Part shown: positions 17,726 through 25,273 of the stretch, in pieces
Position numbering within the stretch: the stretch's first letter is position 1
Layout of the letters: every line of letters starts with the position of its first letter
NCBI RefSeq assembly: GCF_027853245.1
Contig: NZ_JAPTZM010000012.1
DNA length: 64,000 nucleotides
Direction: 5' to 3' (one strand)
Source: Atlantibacter subterraneus
GTDB lineage: Bacteria; Pseudomonadota; Gammaproteobacteria; Enterobacterales; Enterobacteriaceae
The notes under the pieces: generated by a model
The model's input: the letters and a program-made list of their open reading frames with translations, nothing else
Databases searched by the model: none
What the model was told of the DNA's origin: nothing
Position numbers and translations under genes: made by a program

Positions 17726-18940
17726 ATGACGGGTATTGCCGGTAAAAAAATTGTTCTCGGGGTAAGCGGCGGCATCGCAGCTTATAAAACACCAGACCTG
17801 GTGCGGCGTCTGCGCGAGCGCGGCGCGGATGTCCGGGTAGCCATGACGGAGGCGGCTAAAGCCTTTATCACCCCCATGAGTCTGCAAGCCGTATCGGGTT
17901 ACCCTGTTTCAGACAGTTTGCTGGACCCGGCGGCAGAGGCGGCGATGGGTCATATCGAGCTGGGGAAATGGGCGGATTTAGTGATGCTTGTCCCGGCGAC
18001 GGCAGATTTAATTGCTCGCGTCGCGGCGGGTATGGCGAATGATTTGGTCACCACCATCTGTCTGGCCACCCCTGCGCCCATCGCGGTGGTTCCGGCAATG
18101 AATCAACAGATGTATCGTAATCTCGCCACCCAACATAACCTTAGCGTGCTCGCCGATCGCGGCATGATGATTTGGGGGCCGGACAGCGGCAGCCAGGCCT
18201 GCGGTGACGTTGGCCCGGGGCGTATGCTCGATCCGCTGGTGCTGGTAGATATGGCCGTTGCCCATTTTGCGCCTGTCAACGATCTGCAACATTTGAACAT
18301 CATGATAACCGCCGGTCCGACCCGCGAACCGCTTGACCCGGTGCGCTACATCACCAATCACAGCTCAGGCAAGATGGGCTTCGCCATTGCTGCGGCAGCG
18401 GCGGCACGCGGGGCTCACGTCACCCTGGTAAGCGGGCCGGTCTCTCTGCCGACACCTGCGGGCGTCGAGCGCATCGACGTGACTACCGCGCTGGAAATGG
18501 AAGCCGCCGTGCAGGCACGCGCGCAACAGCAGCAAATATTTATTGGCTGCGCCGCGGTGGCGGACTATCGCGCCGCCGCCGTTGCCGATGAAAAAATCAA
18601 AAAACAGGGCGACGAGCTGGTTATCAAAATGGTGAAAAACCCGGATATCGTTGCCGGCGTCGCCGCGCTGAAAAACCAGCGTCCCTATGTCGTCGGGTTT
18701 GCCGCCGAAACGAATAATGTGGAAGAATATGCGCGGCAAAAACGTGTCCGTAAAAACCTCGATTTGATTTGCGCTAATGATGTCTCGCAAGCCGGTCAGG
18801 GGTTTAATAGCGACAGTAATGCTTTGCACCTTTACTGGCAGGATGGAGAACTCGCTTTACCGCTTGAGCGAAAAGCGCTCCTTGGCCACCGTTTACTGGA
18901 CGAGATAGTGACCCGTTATGATGAAAAAAATCGACGTTAA
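17726..18940 (+). CDS. coaBC: Bifunctional phosphopantothenoylcysteine decarboxylase / phosphopantothenate-cysteine ligase
   Basis: Steps two and three of CoA synthesis from phosphopantothenate. 404 residues. The N-terminal flavin decarboxylase (CoaC) has VLGVSGGIAAYKTPDLVRRL, GHIELGKWADLV and PAMNQQMY. The C-terminal CTP-dependent ligase (CoaB) begins near LNIMITAGPTREPLDPVRYITNHSSGKMG and includes AAVADYRAA and IKMVKNPDI. Formerly dfp. The stop overlaps the dut start region (18918-18940), as in E. coli. Confidence 0.97.
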   Translation: MTGIAGKKIVLGVSGGIAAYKTPDLVRRLRERGADVRVAMTEAAKAFITPMSLQAVSGYPVSDSLLDPAAEAAMGHIELGKWADLVMLVPATADLIARVAAGMANDLVTTICLATPAPIAVVPAMNQQMYRNLATQHNLSVLADRGMMIWGPDSGSQACGDVGPGRMLDPLVLVDMAVAHFAPVNDLQHLNIMITAGPTREPLDPVRYITNHSSGKMGFAIAAAAAARGAHVTLVSGPVSLPTPAGVERIDVTTALEMEAAVQARAQQQQIFIGCAAVADYRAAAVADEKIKKQGDELVIKMVKNPDIVAGVAALKNQRPYVVGFAAETNNVEEYARQKRVRKNLDLICANDVSQAGQGFNSDSNALHLYWQDGELALPLERKALLGHRLLDEIVTRYDEKNRR

Positions 18941-19376
18941 GATCCTTGACCCGCGCGTGGGCAAAGAGTTTCCGCTGCCGACATATGCGACTTCCGGCTC
19001 TGCGGGCCTGGATCTGCGCGCCTGCCTTGACGCCGCCGTGGAGCTGGCACCAGGCGCTACCACGCTGCTGCCGACCGGGCTGGCTATCCATATCGCCGAC
19101 CCTTCGCTGGCGGCGGTGATCCTGCCTCGTTCCGGCCTTGGGCATAAACACGGCGTGGTGTTAGGCAACCTGGTGGGATTAATTGATTCCGATTATCAGG
19201 GACAGTTGATGATCTCGGTCTGGAACCGTGGACAGGATAGCTTTACCATCGAGCCGGGCGAACGTGTCGCGCAGATGGTCTTTGTCCCCGTCGTTCAGGC
19301 GGAATTTAATTTGGTGGAAGATTTTGACGCCACCCGTCGTGGTGAAGGCGGCTTCGGCCATTCCGGGCGGAGTTAA
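18918..19376 (+). CDS. dut: Deoxyuridine 5'-triphosphate nucleotidohydrolase
   Basis: Hydrolyses dUTP to dUMP and pyrophosphate, keeping uracil out of DNA. 152 residues (151 if the second ATG at 18921 is used). All five trimeric dUTPase motifs are present: SAGLDLRAC, PRSGLGHKHGVV, GNLVGLIDSDYQGQL, ERVAQMVFVPV and RGEGGFGHSGR at the C terminus. It overlaps the end of coaBC and precedes slmA. Confidence 0.97.
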   Translation: MMKKIDVKILDPRVGKEFPLPTYATSGSAGLDLRACLDAAVELAPGATTLLPTGLAIHIADPSLAAVILPRSGLGHKHGVVLGNLVGLIDSDYQGQLMISVWNRGQDSFTIEPGERVAQMVFVPVVQAEFNLVEDFDATRRGEGGFGHSGRS

Positions 19377-19490
19377 TCCGCCCCTATCGTTACGCGTCCC
19401 ATTAATAACAAACAAAACCGCAGGCAATAGCTTGCGGTAATAATGTGGATGCCGCCTGACAATTGCGTTTTTTCAGGGGTATTTGAGATC

Positions 19491-20087
19491 ATGGCAGAAA
19501 AACAAACCGCGAAACGGAATCGTCGCGAAGAAATACTTCAATCTCTGGCACAAATGCTTGAATCAAGCGATGGCAGTCAGCGCATTACCACAGCAAAACT
19601 GGCAGCCTCGGTTGGCGTTTCGGAAGCGGCGCTGTATCGCCACTTTCCCAGCAAAACGCGTATGTTCGATAGTCTTATCGAGTTTATCGAAGATAGCCTG
19701 ATTACCCGGATTAACCTGATCCTCAAAGATGAGAAAGACACGACCTCGCGCCTGCGTCTTATCATGCTGTTGATTCTGGGCTTTGGCGAAAAGAATCCTG
19801 GGCTGACCCGTATTCTCACCGGCCATGCGCTCATGTTTGAACAGGATCGCCTGCAAGGGCGCATTAACCAACTGTTCGAACGTATTGAAGCGCAGCTGCG
19901 TCAGGTTTTACGCGAGCGGAAAATGCGTGAAGGCGAAGGGTATGAAACGGACGAGACGCTGCTGGCTGGCCAACTGCTGGCGTTTTGCGAAGGCATGCTG
20001 TCGCGGTTTGTGCGCAGTGAGTTCCGCTACAGCCCGACCGCAGATTTCGATGCGCGCTGGCCGCTGCTGGCTTCACAGCTTCAATAA
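19491..20087 (+). CDS. slmA: Nucleoid occlusion factor SlmA
   Basis: TetR-fold DNA-binding protein that, bound to its chromosomal sites, blocks FtsZ ring assembly over the nucleoid. 198 residues from the ATG at 19491 (MAEKQTAKRNRREEILQSLAQML), the E. coli start; the longer frame from 19443 adds 16 unmatched residues. The helix-turn-helix is ITTAKLAASVGVSEAALYRHFPSKTRMFDSLI. A perfect terminator follows directly. Confidence 0.97.
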   Translation: MAEKQTAKRNRREEILQSLAQMLESSDGSQRITTAKLAASVGVSEAALYRHFPSKTRMFDSLIEFIEDSLITRINLILKDEKDTTSRLRLIMLLILGFGEKNPGLTRILTGHALMFEQDRLQGRINQLFERIEAQLRQVLRERKMREGEGYETDETLLAGQLLAFCEGMLSRFVRSEFRYSPTADFDARWPLLASQLQ

Positions 20088-20112
20088 AAAAGGCCGGGGT
20101 TCCGGCCTTTTT
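20087..20112. terminator. Bidirectional terminator between slmA and pyrE
   Basis: Perfect 11-base stem (AAAAAGGCCGG / CCGGCCTTTTT) around a GGTT loop, with T-runs on both strands. It starts at the last base of slmA and lies 7 bases from the pyrE stop, so it serves both converging genes. Confidence 0.9.
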
Positions 20113-20118
20113 ACTCAC

Positions 20119-20760
20119 TTAAATTCCATACTCTTCGCGATACGCCTGCACCGCAGCCAGATGGTCAGCCATTTCCGGGCGCTCTTCCAGATACGCAATC
20201 AGGTCTTTTAGCGTAATGATGGAAATGACCTGACAACCGTAGTCGCGCTCCACTTCCTGAATCGCTGAAATGTCCGCGCGTCCACGCTCCTGGCGATCGA
20301 GGGAAATCAGCACGCCCGCAAGCGTAGCGCCGTGCGCCTGAATAATTTCCATCGATTCGCGGATTGCCGTACCGGCGGTAATCACATCATCCACCAGCAT
20401 AATACGGCCTTCCAGCGGGCTTCCTACGAGCGTGCCGCCTTCACCGTGATCTTTGGCTTCTTTACGGTTGAAGCAGTACGGCACATCCCGGTCATGGTGC
20501 TCGGCAAGCGCCACTGCCGTGGTGGTGGCAATCGGAATGCCTTTATAAGCTGGCCCAAACAGCAAATCAAAATCGATGCCGGAATCCACCAGCGCCTCGG
20601 CATAAAAGCGCCCTAACAACGCCAGGTCGCGACCGGTATTGAACAGCCCGGCATTAAAGAAATAAGGGCTTTTACGCCCGGATTTCAGCGTAAACTCGCC
20701 GAACTTCAATACCTGTTTGTTGAGCGCAAATTCAATAAACTGGCGTTGATACGGTTTCAT
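20119..20760 (-). CDS. pyrE: Orotate phosphoribosyltransferase
   Basis: Makes orotidine 5'-phosphate from orotate and PRPP in pyrimidine synthesis. 213 residues from the ATG at 20760 (MKPYQRQFIEFALNKQVLKFG), the E. coli length; the frame opening at 20826 runs back through the attenuator. The PRPP-binding motif RIMLVDDVITAGTAIRE is near residues 117-133. Transcribed after rph, with an attenuator in between. Confidence 0.98.
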   Translation of the reverse strand: MKPYQRQFIEFALNKQVLKFGEFTLKSGRKSPYFFNAGLFNTGRDLALLGRFYAEALVDSGIDFDLLFGPAYKGIPIATTTAVALAEHHDRDVPYCFNRKEAKDHGEGGTLVGSPLEGRIMLVDDVITAGTAIRESMEIIQAHGATLAGVLISLDRQERGRADISAIQEVERDYGCQVISIITLKDLIAYLEERPEMADHLAAVQAYREEYGI

Positions 20761-20810
20761 GGATTTGCTCCTTCTAAAGCGTGCAAATGAGTGGTACGAA
20801 TAAATGGCAA

Positions 20811-20836
20811 AAAAAAGGCGACTCACTGGTCGCCTT
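20811..20836 (-). promoter_or_regulatory. pyrE attenuator hairpin
   Basis: Between the rph stop (20841) and the pyrE ATG (20760) the minus strand holds an 8-base stem (AAGGCGAC / GTCGCCTT) with a 6-base loop, followed by a T-run (A-run on the plus strand at 20809-20816). In E. coli UTP levels set how closely ribosomes finishing rph follow RNA polymerase, and so whether this hairpin terminates transcription. The spacing to the rph stop (4 bases) fits that mechanism. Confidence 0.88.
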
Positions 20837-20840
20837 ACGA

Positions 20841-21557
20841 TTAATTTTCTAACGCCGCCTTCTGCGACGCGACAATCGATTCGATTCCCCCACGGGCTAA
20901 CGCCAGTAGCTCAAGCAGCTCTTCGTGGGTAAAGGGTTCGCCTTCTGCAGTGCCCTGGACTTCAATGATGCGACCATCTTCGGTCATCACCACGTTCATA
21001 TCGGTTTCCGCCGCGGAGTCTTCTACGTATTCCAGATCGCAAACTGCTTCACCGGCAACAATCCCAACGGATACGGCGGCAACCATGCCTTTCAGCGGAT
21101 TGCGCTTCAGTTTGCCGTTCGCCACCAGCGCATTCAGCGCATCCGCCAGCGCCACGCAGGCACCGGTAATCGACGCGGTGCGCGTACCGCCATCAGCCTG
21201 GATCACATCGCAATCCAGGGTAATGGTGAATTCGCCCAGCGCCTTGAGATCCACGGCAGCACGCAGAGAACGGGCAATCAGCCGCTGGATTTCCAGCGTT
21301 CTTCCGCCCTGCTTGCCTTTAGCCGCTTCGCGCGCGTTACGGGTATGAGTAGAGCGGGGCAACATGCCGTATTCCGCCGTGATCCATCCCTGGCCCTGGC
21401 CTTTCAGAAAGCGCGGCACGCCTTCGTCGATGGAAGCGGTGCACAGGACTTTGGTGTCGCCAAACTCGACCAGCACGGAACCTTCAGCGTGTTTAGTATA
21501 ATGACGTGTCAGAGTGACAGGACGCACCTGATTGGCGCTACGACCAGCTGGACGCAT
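20841..21557 (-). CDS. rph: Ribonuclease PH
   Basis: Phosphorolytic 3'-5' exoribonuclease that trims tRNA 3' ends and degrades RNA. 238 residues, the full ancestral length, starting MRPAGRSANQVRPVTLTRHYTKHAEGS. TLEIQRLIARSLRAAVDL and DCDVIQADGGTRTASITGACVALADAL are the RNase PH core. The C terminus is intact (ASQKAALEN), unlike the frameshifted rph of E. coli K-12 strain MG1655 that reduces pyrE expression. Here translation runs up to the pyrE attenuator as the coupling model needs. Confidence 0.97.
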   Translation of the reverse strand: MRPAGRSANQVRPVTLTRHYTKHAEGSVLVEFGDTKVLCTASIDEGVPRFLKGQGQGWITAEYGMLPRSTHTRNAREAAKGKQGGRTLEIQRLIARSLRAAVDLKALGEFTITLDCDVIQADGGTRTASITGACVALADALNALVANGKLKRNPLKGMVAAVSVGIVAGEAVCDLEYVEDSAAETDMNVVMTEDGRIIEVQGTAEGEPFTHEELLELLALARGGIESIVASQKAALEN

Positions 21558-21680
21558 GGGTTTTCTCCGGCTTAGAACGAATGTGGCTGCGCATTATACG
21601 GACTTCGGGCGCTTATTCCTATCCTGCCAGGCCATGGGTGGCTATAATCCCCTCATCATTCTCATCAAACGGGAACATCT
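21558..21680. promoter_or_regulatory. Divergent rph / yicC promoter region
   Basis: Each direction has a perfect TATAAT: plus strand at 21643-21648 (38 bases before the yicC ATG at 21681) and minus strand at 21593-21598 (39 bases before the rph ATG at 21557). No clear -35 elements are seen for either, so both are -10 calls only. Confidence 0.5.
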
Positions 21681-22544
21681 ATGATCCGCAGTATGACCGC
21701 TTACGCCCGGCGTGAAACCAAGGGTGAATGGGGCAGCGCCGCCTGGGAATTGCGCTCCGTGAATCAGCGCTACCTGGAAACCTATATTCGTCTGCCGGAG
21801 CAATTTCGTAGCCTTGAGCCCGTCGTTCGTGAGCGTATTCGCAACCGCCTGACCCGCGGCAAAATCGAATGCAATCTGCGTTATGAACCCGACTCCAGCG
21901 CCCAGGGCGAGTTGATCCTCAACGAAAAGCTGGCAAAACAGCTGGTCGCAGCGGCGAACTGGGTGAAAATGCAAAGCGATGAAGGCGAAATCAACCCGGT
22001 TGATATTCTGCGCTGGCCTGGCGTGATGGCGGCTCAGGAGCAGGATCTGGATGCGATTGCTGCGGAAATTCTCGCCACCCTGGATGCCACGCTGGATGAC
22101 TTTATCGTCGCCCGGGAAACCGAAGGCCAGGCGCTGAAAGCCCTGATTGAACAGCGGCTTGAAGGCGTAAGCACTGAAGTGAAAAACGTTCGCGCCCATA
22201 TGCCGGAAATCATGCAGTGGCAGCGCGACAAACTGGTCGCCAAACTCGAAGACGCCCAGGTGCAGCTGGAAAATAACCGCCTGGAGCAGGAACTGGTGTT
22301 ACTGGCGCAACGCGTTGATGTGTCGGAAGAGCTTGACCGCCTGGAAGCGCATGTCAAAGAAACCTATAACATCCTCAAGAAAAAAGAGGCCGTGGGCCGT
22401 CGCCTTGATTTTATGATGCAGGAGTTCAACCGCGAATCGAACACGCTGGCATCAAAATCAATTAATGCCGATGTCACAAATTCTGCGATTGAATTAAAAG
22501 TGCTGATCGAGCAAATGCGCGAACAGATCCAGAATATCGAATAA
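21681..22544 (+). CDS. yicC: YicC family endoribonuclease
   Basis: 287 residues, MIRSMTAYARRETKGEWGSAAWELRSVNQRYLETYIRLPEQFR. It has the YicC-like N-terminal domain and the C-terminal DUF1732 with EFNRESNTLASKSINADVTNSAIELKVLIEQMREQIQNIE, the best conserved block of the family. The E. coli protein is reported as an RNase acting on the small RNA RyhB. A predicted coiled coil lies in the middle (ENNRLEQELVLLAQRVDVSEELDRLEAHV). Followed by a hairpin terminator. Confidence 0.95.
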   Translation: MIRSMTAYARRETKGEWGSAAWELRSVNQRYLETYIRLPEQFRSLEPVVRERIRNRLTRGKIECNLRYEPDSSAQGELILNEKLAKQLVAAANWVKMQSDEGEINPVDILRWPGVMAAQEQDLDAIAAEILATLDATLDDFIVARETEGQALKALIEQRLEGVSTEVKNVRAHMPEIMQWQRDKLVAKLEDAQVQLENNRLEQELVLLAQRVDVSEELDRLEAHVKETYNILKKKEAVGRRLDFMMQEFNRESNTLASKSINADVTNSAIELKVLIEQMREQIQNIE

Positions 22545-22553
22545 TTTCAAAGC

Positions 22554-22586
22554 AATAAGAGGCCGCCCCTCCGCTGGCCTCTTATT
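22554..22586. terminator. Bidirectional terminator after yicC
   Basis: An 11-base stem (AATAAGAGGCC / GGCCTCTTATT) flanks an 11-base centre between the convergent ends of yicC and the Mur-ligase-like gene. T-rich sequence follows on the plus strand. Confidence 0.75.
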
Positions 22587-22587
22587 T

Positions 22588-24030
22588 TCACTGCGCTGAT
22601 TGCGCTTCCAGCCAGCGTACCAATTCGTGAATACGCGTACTGTGCGATCCTTTAAGCAATATTACGTCCCCATCCTGGAGCGTCTCCAGCAGCAGCGGTT
22701 TCAGCGCCAGATGCGTTGTAACATGCCCTCCTTTACGGTCCTGCTCCAGTAACTGCCAGCAGGCGTTATAGGCCTCTCCTGACAAATAGACTCGTTCGAT
22801 TTTCGAGTGGTTAATCAGCGCGGCAAGTTCCGTATGGTAGCGTTCCGCATTGCTGCCTAACTCAGCCATCTCGCCAAGCACGGCAATACGGCGTCCTGAC
22901 GTTTGCGTTTCGCTAAGTTTTTCCAGCGCTGCCGCCATTGAACCGGGGTTAGCGTTGTAGGCATCATCGATCATCATTATTTTCCGCCCCTGAACATGAA
23001 GCGGTTTTTCTGCACCTCTCCCCGCCAGCGCCTGGAATTTAGCGAGTTGTTTAATCGCTGGCGCAAGGGGAAGATTGAGCGCCGAGACTGTCGCCAGCAC
23101 AGCAAGACTATTGATAGCGATATGTTTACCACCAGCATCGAGCTGATAAGTCAGTTTTTGACCCTGCGCATTCACCGTTACGCGATGGCTTACCGCTTCA
23201 TAGCTAAGGAGGCGAAAGTCACAGTCGCTGTGGGTACCATAGGTCAGGATAGTAAGTTGACGCTTTTCGGCAGCTTCGCGCACCGTTTCCCATTCCAGCA
23301 TATCCCGGTTAAGAATGGCGATACTCCCCGGCGACATCCCTAAAAAGATGGCGCTTTTGGTAATCGCAATATCGCGAAGCGTGTCTTTTTCACCTAAATG
23401 CGCAGGCTGAACATTGGTAAAAACTGCGATATGTGGGCGCGCCATACGGGAACTAACAGCCATACGTCCGATAGCTATCTCCAGGACGGTATAAGGCGTA
23501 TTCCACGGCACAGAAGCCAGATTCCATGCCACGCCGCGAGGAAGATTCGCATTAAACGCACTTTTGCAAACCGGCCCCCAGGGCGAAAGCGCGCCAGCCA
23601 GCATCGCGACACAGGTGGTTTTGCCTGCGCTACCGGTTACGCCGATAACATTACCCATCATCTGGTTACGCGCGTAACGTCCTAACGCCAGTATGGCTTC
23701 GGTCGCGTCGGTAATTTTTAATAGCGGAAGCCGTGAATCAGTCAGTTGTTCCGGGGCGGTTGTGATAAGACACGCCGGCGGCGGTGACATGGAGTGAATC
23801 GCCGTTTCAGGCATACCACATTTATCGACTTCCGTGCGAATAACCGCCATATTGCCCGGCTGCATTGCCGGAGCATAAATAGACAACCCCGTCGCGGTCC
23901 ATTCTTGCTGAGGCTGGCGGAGCCATTCGCCGCCAGTCGCGAGGGTAACATGGTGCGCTGTCCAGAACCCGTTCTCACCCGCATCGTCGTTGCAGGCCAG
24001 ACTCGTTACGTTATGATGCATTTCTTCCAT
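22588..24030 (-). CDS. Orphan MurF-like Mur ligase
   Basis: A 480-residue ATP-dependent Mur ligase, complete and separate from the cell-wall gene cluster. P-loop GVTGSAGKTT at residues 130-139; NVQPAHLGEKDTLRDIAITKSAIF and MMIDDAYNANPGSMAAALEKL in the ATPase domain; VLGEMAELGSNAERYHTELAALI and ILLKGSHSTRIHEL in the C-terminal domain, all as in MurF. The first 100 residues, which bind the UDP-sugar tail in MurF, are quite unlike E. coli MurF, so the substrate may differ. E. coli K-12 has dinD at this place (yicC-dinD-yicG). The start is uncertain: the ATG at 24030 or at 24021, neither with a good ribosome site. Confidence 0.8.
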   Translation of the reverse strand: MEEMHHNVTSLACNDDAGENGFWTAHHVTLATGGEWLRQPQQEWTATGLSIYAPAMQPGNMAVIRTEVDKCGMPETAIHSMSPPPACLITTAPEQLTDSRLPLLKITDATEAILALGRYARNQMMGNVIGVTGSAGKTTCVAMLAGALSPWGPVCKSAFNANLPRGVAWNLASVPWNTPYTVLEIAIGRMAVSSRMARPHIAVFTNVQPAHLGEKDTLRDIAITKSAIFLGMSPGSIAILNRDMLEWETVREAAEKRQLTILTYGTHSDCDFRLLSYEAVSHRVTVNAQGQKLTYQLDAGGKHIAINSLAVLATVSALNLPLAPAIKQLAKFQALAGRGAEKPLHVQGRKIMMIDDAYNANPGSMAAALEKLSETQTSGRRIAVLGEMAELGSNAERYHTELAALINHSKIERVYLSGEAYNACWQLLEQDRKGGHVTTHLALKPLLLETLQDGDVILLKGSHSTRIHELVRWLEAQSAQ

Positions 24031-24348
24031 AGAGTTGTATCAGCCTGTGCCTGGGTGGGGTAGAAAGAATTTCGATGGCCTTATCCTATTAATAAACCCA
24101 CCGCACGCCAAGGAGAAGCGTCTGAGGCGATCGGTGCGCAACGTTGTGCTGGAGGTTTCCACCTCGCCGAATCAGATTAGATTTTTTATAATATAAAAGC
24201 GTATTTAACTCACACATACCTTGAGAAAGACGATTAAAAATCTATAAATTGATTATTTTTTCTAATTCGAATGATTTGTGTTAGAAAATCTCAATCGTGA
24301 CATACCGCACAAAACGTTACCCTTTCGTGCTTATCTTAGGGGGTCACG
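24031..24348. other. Gene-free, mostly AT-rich gap between the Mur-like gene and yicG
   Basis: No credible gene. It holds the divergent promoters of the two flanking genes. A small hairpin (GAGGT ttcc ACCTC near 24155) is followed by an AT-rich tract from about 24180 to 24300. Nothing resembling dinD remains. The sharp switch from GC-rich to AT-rich sequence suggests a variable junction. Confidence 0.5.
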
Positions 24349-24966
24349 ATGCTGCTTCATATTCTTTATCTGGTTGGTATTACCGCAGAAGCGATGACGG
24401 GCGCGCTGGCCGCAGGCCGCCGTCGCATGGATACGTTTGGCGTTATCATCATTGCAACGGCCACGGCGCTTGGCGGCGGATCGGTACGCGATATTCTGCT
24501 CGGACATTATCCTCTGGGCTGGGTAAAACACCCTGAATACGTCATTATTGTGGCTACCGCCGCCGTGTTAACGACGCTCGTTGCGCCGGTGATGCCCTAT
24601 CTGCGCCGGCTTTTCCTTGTGCTTGACGCACTGGGTTTGATTGTCTTTTCAATTATCGGCGCGCAGGTGGCGCTGGAAATGGGAGAAGGACCGGTGATTG
24701 CCTCCATTGCCGCCGTCGTCACTGGCGTATTTGGTGGCGTACTGCGCGATATGTTCTGTAAGCGCATCCCTTTAGTGTTCCAGAAAGAGTTATATGCGGG
24801 AATTTCTTTTGCTGCGGCAATACTTTATCTGGCTCTGCAACATTACGTTTCTAATCAGGACATGGTAATTATCAGCACGCTATTGTTTGGTTTTACCGCG
24901 CGTTTGCTGGCGCTGAGATATAAGCTTGGCCTGCCCGTTTTCGCCTATTCTCATAGTGGGCATTGA
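24349..24966 (+). CDS. yicG: YicG, TRIC-family membrane protein (UPF0126)
   Basis: A 205-residue inner-membrane protein with about seven hydrophobic helices in two homologous halves. Each half has the glycine-rich family motif: ATALGGGSVRDILLG near residues 41-55 and GVFGGVLRDMFCKRIPLVF near residues 125-143. Bacterial members are structural relatives of the TRIC cation channels. An AGGGGG ribosome site precedes the ATG; the extended frame at 24297 is in a different phase and is a shadow. In E. coli the gene lies next to ligB; here an acyltransferase is inserted between them. Confidence 0.93.
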   Translation: MLLHILYLVGITAEAMTGALAAGRRRMDTFGVIIIATATALGGGSVRDILLGHYPLGWVKHPEYVIIVATAAVLTTLVAPVMPYLRRLFLVLDALGLIVFSIIGAQVALEMGEGPVIASIAAVVTGVFGGVLRDMFCKRIPLVFQKELYAGISFAAAILYLALQHYVSNQDMVIISTLLFGFTARLLALRYKLGLPVFAYSHSGH

Positions 24967-25273
24967 ATTGTAACCATTAAAAATAGCCTTACCAACGTTG
25001 TAACGAGTTTGTTAAATAAATATAACTATCTACTACCCTATAAACACTTTAAACAATGTGGTTATAAATCGATTAAACCATAGTCGATCGCCAAACCACA
25101 TTCTAAGCGTTACAACTATATTACATAGTCATGTTAAACGGCATTTTGATTAATTAAAGTAATGTTATTAGCTTTCCTTAAAAAACCATACAATAATATT
25201 TGCAATACAACACATAAACATTCGTACAATTCATGATAAAATCCGCCGGGTAACCTTCCCTGCAGGAAATTTC
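24967..25273. promoter_or_regulatory. AT-rich leader of the acyltransferase gene with nested inverted repeats
   Basis: No gene. Two pairs of 9-base inverted repeats are nested here: GTTGTAACG (24997-25005) with CGTTACAAC (25108-25116), and AATGTGGTT (25055-25063) with AACCACATT (25094-25102). A -10-like GATAAAAT lies near 25235-25242, and a CAGGAAAT ribosome site precedes the ATG at 25274. The base composition is typical of xenogeneic, H-NS-bound DNA in enterobacteria (inference). Confidence 0.5.

Noticed and set aside
22588..24030. Calling the Mur ligase murF itself
   Set aside because: It is outside the dcw cluster and its N-terminal domain is unlike MurF. A normal murF probably exists elsewhere, so no symbol was given.
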